Shown here piece by piece: positions 40,748 to 45,531 of a stretch of DNA of 45,531 nt; the first letter of the stretch is position 1; the number at the start of each line of letters is the position of its first letter. This stretch comes from Collinsella sp. AF23-4AC. GTDB taxonomy: Bacteria > Actinomycetota > Coriobacteriia > Coriobacteriales > Coriobacteriaceae. Made by a program: the position numbers and the translations under genes. The notes beneath the pieces were generated by a model. That model worked only from the letters and a program-made list of their open reading frames with translations, searched no databases and was not told the DNA's origin. The stretch is taken from contig NZ_QRVE01000016.1 of assembly GCF_003462685.1 (NCBI RefSeq), positions 1 through 45,531 of the forward strand, written 5' to 3'.

Positions 40748-41845
40748 TTATGCCTCCTTCATGTAGCGGGAGACCGTCGAGGCGCCGACTCCGACGATCC
40801 GCGCAATGTCTCGCACGGTAAGGGCTGGGTTAATTTCTCTGAGTTTTATGCACGCCTCACTCTTCTCCTGCTTCGTTTGAGGTTTGCATTTGGAGTACAG
40901 CTCGCTCAGAGAAATGATCTCTATGCTCTCGCCCGGATTCATCACTGATTGGCGCTTAATGTGCTCGCAAAGCTTGCAAATGTCTGCGGCGCTCATGCCC
41001 GCGCTCTTCTCGACCATGAGGAAGAGCATCTCTTGCGAGAGCGTGAAGCGGTCGCTGGGCAAGTGTCTCTCGAAGAGTCGCATGCGTTCGTTCTCCTCGG
41101 GAAGCGGCACCTCTATAACTCTGTCGAAGCGCCGCCAAATCGCCCTATCCAACAACTCCGGATGATTTGTAGCTGCAAGCACGATGCTGCCCTTAGGGCA
41201 TGTCTCGATTTCTTTGAGAAGAACGTTCACTAGGCGCTTCAATTCGCCGAGGTCACCCTCGTCATCACGCCGCTTCGCAATTGCGTCGAACTCGTCCAGG
41301 AAGAGCACCGCAGGCTGTGCGCGGACATAGTCGAAGACGCTCTTGATGTTTTGTCCGGATCGACCGAGATAGCTGGATATCGAAGTTGCGAGGTCGAGCG
41401 TTATGAGCGGAAGAGCGAGCTTGTATGCAAGCCAGTTGGCCGCGTATGTCTTACCCACGCCCGGAGCGCCAATGAAGAGGATACTGTTCGAGGGTTCGAT
41501 CCCATCCTCGAAAAACCGCTGAATCAGACCTCTTTCCTTGAGAAAGTCGGCAAGCTCTTTTGTGGTTGCAGCATCAAGAATGGGGTCCGGTAGCTCGATT
41601 GGCTCTATGAACTCTACGAGAGAGAAGCGGGTCTCTCGGTCGATCGGTAGCGGGTTTATCTCGGCTGCACGGGTAGCCTCGCTTCTCATGTCAGATGCTG
41701 CAAGCGCCCCAGCGATCTCCGAAGCGAGATCAGGACGATCACGTCTCAGCTTGCGGGACACCGTGAGCGAGACTGACTCTACGAGTCTTCTGTCATTCTC
41801 TAAACAGGCTCTCACCAGCCTAGGTATGTAGTCTATTGCCTCCAT
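40748..41845 (-). CDS. ietA: AAA ATPase with C-terminal helix-turn-helix, IetA-like
   Basis: The 365-residue protein has an N-terminal helical region (1-115). The AAA core has Walker A GAPGVGKT (126-133), Walker B LFLDEFDA (181-188), sensor 1 AATNHPE and the arginine-finger region RAIWRRFDR. The C-terminus (about 340-362) reads NPALTVRDIARIVGVGASTVSRYMKEA, a resolvase/homeodomain-like helix-turn-helix. That tail could let it bind DNA or self-regulate. ATG 41845 follows AGAGGAAA; the ATPase precedes the protease as in known IetAS loci. Confidence 0.8.
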   Translation of the reverse strand: MEAIDYIPRLVRACLENDRRLVESVSLTVSRKLRRDRPDLASEIAGALAASDMRSEATRAAEINPLPIDRETRFSLVEFIEPIELPDPILDAATTKELADFLKERGLIQRFFEDGIEPSNSILFIGAPGVGKTYAANWLAYKLALPLITLDLATSISSYLGRSGQNIKSVFDYVRAQPAVLFLDEFDAIAKRRDDEGDLGELKRLVNVLLKEIETCPKGSIVLAATNHPELLDRAIWRRFDRVIEVPLPEENERMRLFERHLPSDRFTLSQEMLFLMVEKSAGMSAADICKLCEHIKRQSVMNPGESIEIISLSELYSKCKPQTKQEKSEACIKLREINPALTVRDIARIVGVGASTVSRYMKEA

Positions 41846-42083
41846 ATACCATTTCCTCTCTATTGCGGAAAATTGGAACATGCTTAGGATAGCAGATTTA
41901 CAGCTGCTACCTTATAGATTGTGCTAAAGCTTTGAGCTCTTCGAAAGTGGCACAATACTAAATGTGATTTAGTTCGAGCTGACTACGCTCTTGTGACAGA
42001 GAAATACCCTGCTCCTAACATGCATTCGGGCGGGCTCCTGCCTGCGTGATTCACGAAAGTGGTTCCCATGAAGGAGGACACCG

Positions 42084-42410
42084 ATGTGGGCAGACGACGG
42101 AGACGCAGCAGCACCCGCAAGGGTAAACAGACGAACAAGTGCAGCATGCGGTAGAAGAAGTTGCCGCCACCGACGATGGCCCCGACGAGTTCAAGGTCCT
42201 TCTCGCCAAGCAAGAGGTACGTATCAAGGAGCTTGAGGGCCAGGTGGCCGAGGCCGCCAAGACCGCAGAGGCAGCCGATGCCCTACGCGGCGTGATCGAG
42301 CAGGTGAAGGCCCGGGCGGCAGACGAGCGCGCAGAGTAGGAGCTGCGGCTGGCAGGCCGTACGCAATGTGAACTAGCGCGAGGTCGCCTTACTCGTGGAA
42401 TAGGGAGGAT
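42084..42410 (+). pseudogene. Decayed coiled-coil (phage scaffold-like) gene
   Basis: ATG 42084 with a perfect AAGGAGG reads MWADDGDAAAPA. A frameshift near 42120 then leads to the frame VEEVAATDDGPDEFK, LLAKQEVRIKELEGQVAEA and KARAADERAE, which meets TAG at 42337-42339 and continues ELRLAG. The acidic coiled-coil composition recalls phage scaffolding or minor structural proteins. At least two lesions make it non-functional. Confidence 0.5.
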
Positions 42411-42415
42411 TCAAC

Positions 42416-43581
42416 ATGGCTGACAACAGCATTGTCAGTGCCGACTGAATTTACCCACATGGGGCTACAAACAACTTGCGGAGGAAATCGGCGACCCGTC
42501 GGGCTGCGTGGCGGTAGGCATGGAGGGGACGACGTCGTATGGCGCCGGTCTATGCTCCTACCTCATGGAACGCGGCTATGACGTCTTCGAAGTACTTCGC
42601 CCCAAGAGGGAAAAGAGGCGAGTCGGAGAGGGCAAAACCGATGGCATCGACGCCGAGCACGCCGCCCGCGCGGTGGCTGCCGGAAAGGGCATAGTGCCGA
42701 AGTCCCACAACGAGTGGGTTGAGGGCCTGCGCGCCCTTACGGTGGCGAGATCCATACACGTCAACACCATGACCAGCGTATCCAACGCCATAGGCTCCCT
42801 CTTGGTGTCGGCCCCGGAGCGGGTCAGGACCAAATACCGGCCGCTCAAGGGAGCGAGCCTGTACAGGAAACTGGGGTCTTGCCGCCCGAATGCGGAAGAC
42901 GACGTCGCCGGGCCGCTGCTTGCGTCCCCGAGGGCGCTCGCCAGGACCTGGCTGGAGCTCGATGAGAAAGCAGGCCAATTGGAGGGCGCCATGCATCGGC
43001 TCATCGAGGCCAATGCGCCAGCCCTCCTGCAGGTGAAGGGGTGCGGCACCGTCAACGCCGCGGAACTCGCGATCGCCGCGGGCGACAAACCGGAGCGCAT
43101 CCCGAGCGAGGCAAGTTTCGCTTCGATCTGCGGCGTGTCCCCCATTCCCGCCTCCAGCGGAAAGACCGACAGGCACAGGCTCAACCGCGGCGGGAACAGG
43201 CAGGCCAATAAAGCTCTCCACATGATTGCCGTAAGCAGGATGAGCGGGGACGAGAGAACGCTCGCCTACATGGCAAAGCGCAAGTCCGACGGCAAGACGA
43301 AGCGAGAGGCCATGCGCTGCCTAAAGAGATTCATAGCCAGGGAGGTTTACTCGACGTTGCGGCACCCCATGAGGCTGAAGTACGCCCGGGGCGAGGAACT
43401 TGCGGCGATGAGAAAATCGCTCAGCCTGACCCAGCAGCAGATTGCCCGAGAGCTTAACGTGCCGAATGTAAGACTCAGCGAAATAGAAAGAGACGTATGC
43501 CCCCACGAGGAAATCAGACGCGAATACGACCGCTACCTGAATGCCAAAATGTCGGCCAGTAAAGGACTTGACAGCCCATAG
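42416..43581 (+). mobile_element. IS110-family transposase, internal deletion near N-terminus, C-terminal XRE-like domain
   Basis: ATG 42416 with GGGAGG reads MADNSIVSAD, the expected start with the first DEDD aspartate, and then stops. The remainder is in another frame: GYKQLAEEIGD, VGMEGTTSYGAGL (the Glu), GKTDGIDAEHAARA (the next Asp) and the transposase_20 block LLQVKGCGTVNAAEL...ICGVSPIPASSGKTDRHRLNRGG. A deletion of roughly 100 or more bases near 42446 explains this. The C-terminus (LAAMRKSLSLTQQQIARELNVPNVRLSEIE) is a helix-turn-helix not usual in IS110 transposases. The element is inactive as shown. Confidence 0.8.
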
Positions 43582-43598
43582 GAGCGTCATTCGGGACG

Positions 43599-43830
43599 CT
43601 ACCCTGTAAGTGACACGTCGGACTCCCTGGTGGAGTGGCGGTTGCGCGGCCCGGAGGGCATGGGCGGGTGCGCCACTCGCTCTCCAGCCAGGAACACCTC
43701 GACCGTCGACTCGGTCACCCTGATGTTGACCTCCCTTCCGACGAGCAGGTGGCTCACCGAGCAGCAGTTCCACCTGTAGGAGACACACACGACCTTGAGG
43801 CGTTCAAGAGGGGTGCCACGTGATTGTCAC
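43599..43830 (-). mobile_element. IS21-family transposase (IstA) C-terminal fragment
   Basis: The minus strand reads SYRWNCCSVSHLLVGREVNIRV and TVEVFLAGERVA, the Mu-transposase C-terminal beta-barrel pattern of IstA. Both the catalytic core and IstB are missing. Confidence 0.65.
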
Positions 43831-43913
43831 CAAACGTTGGGCAACGAGCTCGCGGACGTTGCGGACAAGGTGTAGACTCGCAATTTGTTTAAGAGACTAG
43901 AAGGGAAGGCCTT

Positions 43914-44528
43914 GTGCAACATCTCGCATTCCTCTTAGCCGGCAGTGCCGATACTCTCATTGGCGGGTTCATAGGCTTCTTTAGCAGCTTTGTAATTATG
44001 CTCATTACAAGGTGGCTTGATCGCAAGGGAAAGCTTAGAATTTACGCTAAACGCACGGTCGTTGACAATAAGAAGAGATGGGGATTTCACGAGGACGGCG
44101 GGCAATCTTTGCTTGTTGTGCCGCTCAAGCTCGAGTTCCAGAACACGACGGGACGTTCGCGGGTGGTCCGAAACGTCGATGTTGTTCCCTACAGGAACGG
44201 CAAGGAAGTCGCTAAAACTGTGCAAATCGAATACACAGAGAAAAAGCGAGCTGCGGGGGAAAAGGTTACTGAAGCGACAACTTCAGAGTATGGCGAGGAG
44301 GATGCCCATAACTCGTATTCTTTCACGCTGCCTCCCAACAGCATCGTGAACAAGAAGTGCCTTTTCTGCCTAAAGCATGAAAACGTGCCCGATTTCGACG
44401 AGCTCAGACTCGATTACTTTGACGAGCGTGACAGGCGCATATCACTGCACATCGACGAAATCGCCGGGGATTGGAAGCCGCGCGTGTTCGAGCCCGACCT
44501 CGATTGGGTGCTGCTCAAGAAGCGGTAG
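43914..44528 (+). CDS. Membrane-anchored protein of unknown function
   Basis: GTG 43914 with GGGAAGG upstream starts a 204-residue protein. One N-terminal helix (about 15-35, GGFIGFFSSFVIMLITRWL) precedes a soluble beta-rich domain probably in the cytoplasm, because basic residues follow the helix (DRKGKLRIYAKR). Composition is moderate GC and the whole frame looks coding. A hairpin follows the stop. No family is recognised; the location beside defence genes and IS debris suggests an island cargo gene. Confidence 0.6.
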   Translation: MQHLAFLLAGSADTLIGGFIGFFSSFVIMLITRWLDRKGKLRIYAKRTVVDNKKRWGFHEDGGQSLLVVPLKLEFQNTTGRSRVVRNVDVVPYRNGKEVAKTVQIEYTEKKRAAGEKVTEATTSEYGEEDAHNSYSFTLPPNSIVNKKCLFCLKHENVPDFDELRLDYFDERDRRISLHIDEIAGDWKPRVFEPDLDWVLLKKR

Positions 44529-44554
44529 CAGCAAATAAAGATGGACTTGGTTTT

Positions 44555-44583
44555 GGAGCGCCCGAGAATTTTTCGGATGCTCC
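44555..44583 (+). terminator. Hairpin after the membrane-anchored protein gene
   Basis: GGAGC-GC-CCGA and TCGG-AT-GCTCC pair with a small internal loop, followed by ATTGTTTG. It lies 27 bases past the stop at 44528. Confidence 0.6.
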
Positions 44584-44634
44584 ATTGTTTGACGGCGGGC
44601 TTCATGAAGTGGCCCCGTGTGGGGGCGACAGCGT

Positions 44635-44934
44635 TTACGGCGCGTCCGCGCGAAGCTGTGTTGTTCTCGAAGACCCTTTAATTTGGCCACAGCGCCTGCC
44701 GCCCGGAGCCGCCACACGCAGGTGCTTGCCCGTCGAGGGTTGGGCCGCGAGCGCGGCCCGTGCTTCGTTGGCAAGGGCACGCGCCACCTCGTCTTTATCA
44801 ACGGCCTCCTTGCCGACGACCAGACCCATGACGCGTTGCAGGAACGCGACCTGGGCTCCCGCTATGAACCCGTATTCGCCGGCATTGGCCCCCACGATCA
44901 CGAAGTCGCGCGTCACAGCGTCGAAGCTTTTCAC
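44635..44934 (-). CDS. Hypothetical protein, translationally coupled
   Basis: GTG 44934 overlaps the previous stop as GTGA, a sign of coupled translation. The 99-residue product starts VKSFDAVTRDFVIVGANAGEYG and has a helical middle (EVARALANEARAALAAQ). Its last 20 residues are Arg/Gly-rich and may be a frameshift tail. No family is recognised. Confidence 0.45.
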   Translation of the reverse strand: MKSFDAVTRDFVIVGANAGEYGFIAGAQVAFLQRVMGLVVGKEAVDKDEVARALANEARAALAAQPSTGKHLRVAAPGGRRCGQIKGSSRTTQLRADAP

Positions 44935-45197
44935 GAGGATGCGGCGCGCGAGGAGACGGTCAGCACGTCGTAGTAGGAGTCCCCCGAAAGCGCGGCCCTC
45001 GCCATAATCACGAAGCGCTCAGTCGCAATTCTGTTGATCGGCTTCTCGGGGTGCTTCTTGATGCGGTCGCTGGAGAAGTAGCCCAGGGGGATGTCGCTAA
45101 CGGGCCCGTCGCTGTTGGCGAACGCGGCCACATTGACCGTCTTGCGCCTGAAGAGGGTCTCGAGGGCCTTGGTGAGGAGCTCGGCGATGGCAAGCAT
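44931..45197 (-). CDS. Hypothetical protein, first gene of a coupled pair
   Basis: ATG 45197 follows GGGAGG at eight bases. The 88-residue product is helical at the start (AIAELLTKALETLFRRK) and then reads PLGYFSSDRIKKHPEKPINR and FVIMARAALSGDSYYDVLTV. Its ribosome site and the coupled gene downstream support it over the antisense frames. No family is recognised; a phage or mobile-element origin is possible. Confidence 0.5.
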   Translation of the reverse strand: MLAIAELLTKALETLFRRKTVNVAAFANSDGPVSDIPLGYFSSDRIKKHPEKPINRIATERFVIMARAALSGDSYYDVLTVSSRAASS

Positions 45198-45479
45198 GGC
45201 GCGGCCTCCCTACGGACGACGGAGATTGAATTGGGGTTTTGATGCCCGGCTATGATAGCGCTGCCCTCCCGTTCCGAGTGTCAGCTTTCGATGCCCAGAC
45301 GGCCATATTTCGCGAGCATAACATGCCAAAATAATCATTGACATATACATTTTGATAAATACTATTGCGCCAACGACCGGTAAGGCACCCGCTGTCATGG
45401 AAAGTGGCGTCGCGACGAACGAATGATATGCACAACGCCTCCATGGCTTGCCCTAAACAAGAAAGGCCCCCAGCCACCG
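45198..45479. other. Intergenic region at the right edge
   Basis: No gene with support seen. Base use becomes AT-richer near 45310-45370. Confidence 0.4.
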
Positions 45480-45531
45480 TGAACTGCGCCCCAATTCTTG
45501 GACGGGCTAATAAGCGGCCTACGCCGCACAT
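45480..45531. mobile_element. Possible IS3-type insertion sequence end
   Basis: TGAACTGCGCCCCAATTCTTGGAC resembles the terminal inverted repeat of IS150/IS3-group elements (TGAACTGCCCCCAATT...GGAC). The element would continue beyond the window. Identification is by motif memory only. Confidence 0.35.

Noticed and set aside
45250..45531. Minus-strand frame reaching the right edge
   Set aside because: It crosses a probable IS end and AT-rich intergenic sequence and shows no protein motif.

Overview
The window looks like a chromosomal segment of a high-GC actinobacterium of the class Coriobacteriia, most like Collinsella. The evidence is the GC-rich codon use, the core-gene order scpA-scpB-rluB-cmk-plsC-ispH-DUF512-der-plsY-gpsA, an LPKTSD-anchored surface protein, and Flp-like prepilins carrying large C-terminal domains. 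The assignment is inference from gene content; no database was searched.

Left accessory region (1-7280). A fused membrane/ATPase ABC transporter runs in from the left edge, followed by an anchored exported protein and a strong terminator. After a DnaQ-like exonuclease remnant comes a leftward cluster: a thioredoxin-like gene broken by an in-frame TAA, a secreted protein with four cysteines after its signal peptide, and a small membrane protein. It resembles a bacteriocin or exported-toxin cassette. Next are the tail of a BspA-like surface protein and two divergent units. One is a membrane protein with an extracellular DUF6273-like domain. The other is a Flp-type prepilin with a DUF6273-like C-terminus, whose good start codon is put out of frame by an 11-G tract, suggesting phase variation.

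Core region (7281-24448). Eighteen tightly packed minus-strand genes run from a truncated ABC-F ATPase through a membrane protease, ScpA/ScpB, a pseudouridine synthase, cytidylate kinase, phospholipid and isoprenoid enzymes, the GTPase Der, Rpe, a cysteine desulfurase, a Nif3-like protein and a zinc-ribbon protein to CoaBC, ending at tRNA-Pro. Many genes overlap by 4-14 bases or are separated by a few bases.

Duplication (24448-26152). An 826-bp unit with two tRNA genes (CAU and Ala-GGC) and an inverted-repeat element is present twice in tandem, with a third 53-bp stub. Its left edge cuts off the N-terminus of the ABC-F gene.

Right accessory region (26153-45531). This is a defence and mobile-element island. 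It holds a DUF559-like nuclease candidate, tRNA-Val with a possible integrase tail, a DUF3825 protein, toxin-antitoxin pieces, three MITE-like repeats, and an Abi_2 gene with an amber codon but an intact promoter and a structured leader RNA. It continues with a sortase-anchored surface protein, AbiH, a terminase/UDP-glucose dehydrogenase chimera, a Panacea antitoxin paired with a coiled-coil membrane protein, and an IetAS-like protease/ATPase pair. Decayed IS256, IS110 and IS21 genes and a possible IS3-type end complete it. The best candidates for under-described biology are the poly-G prepilin switch, the cysteine-rich secreted-protein operon, the Panacea/membrane-effector pair, and the Abi leader RNA.
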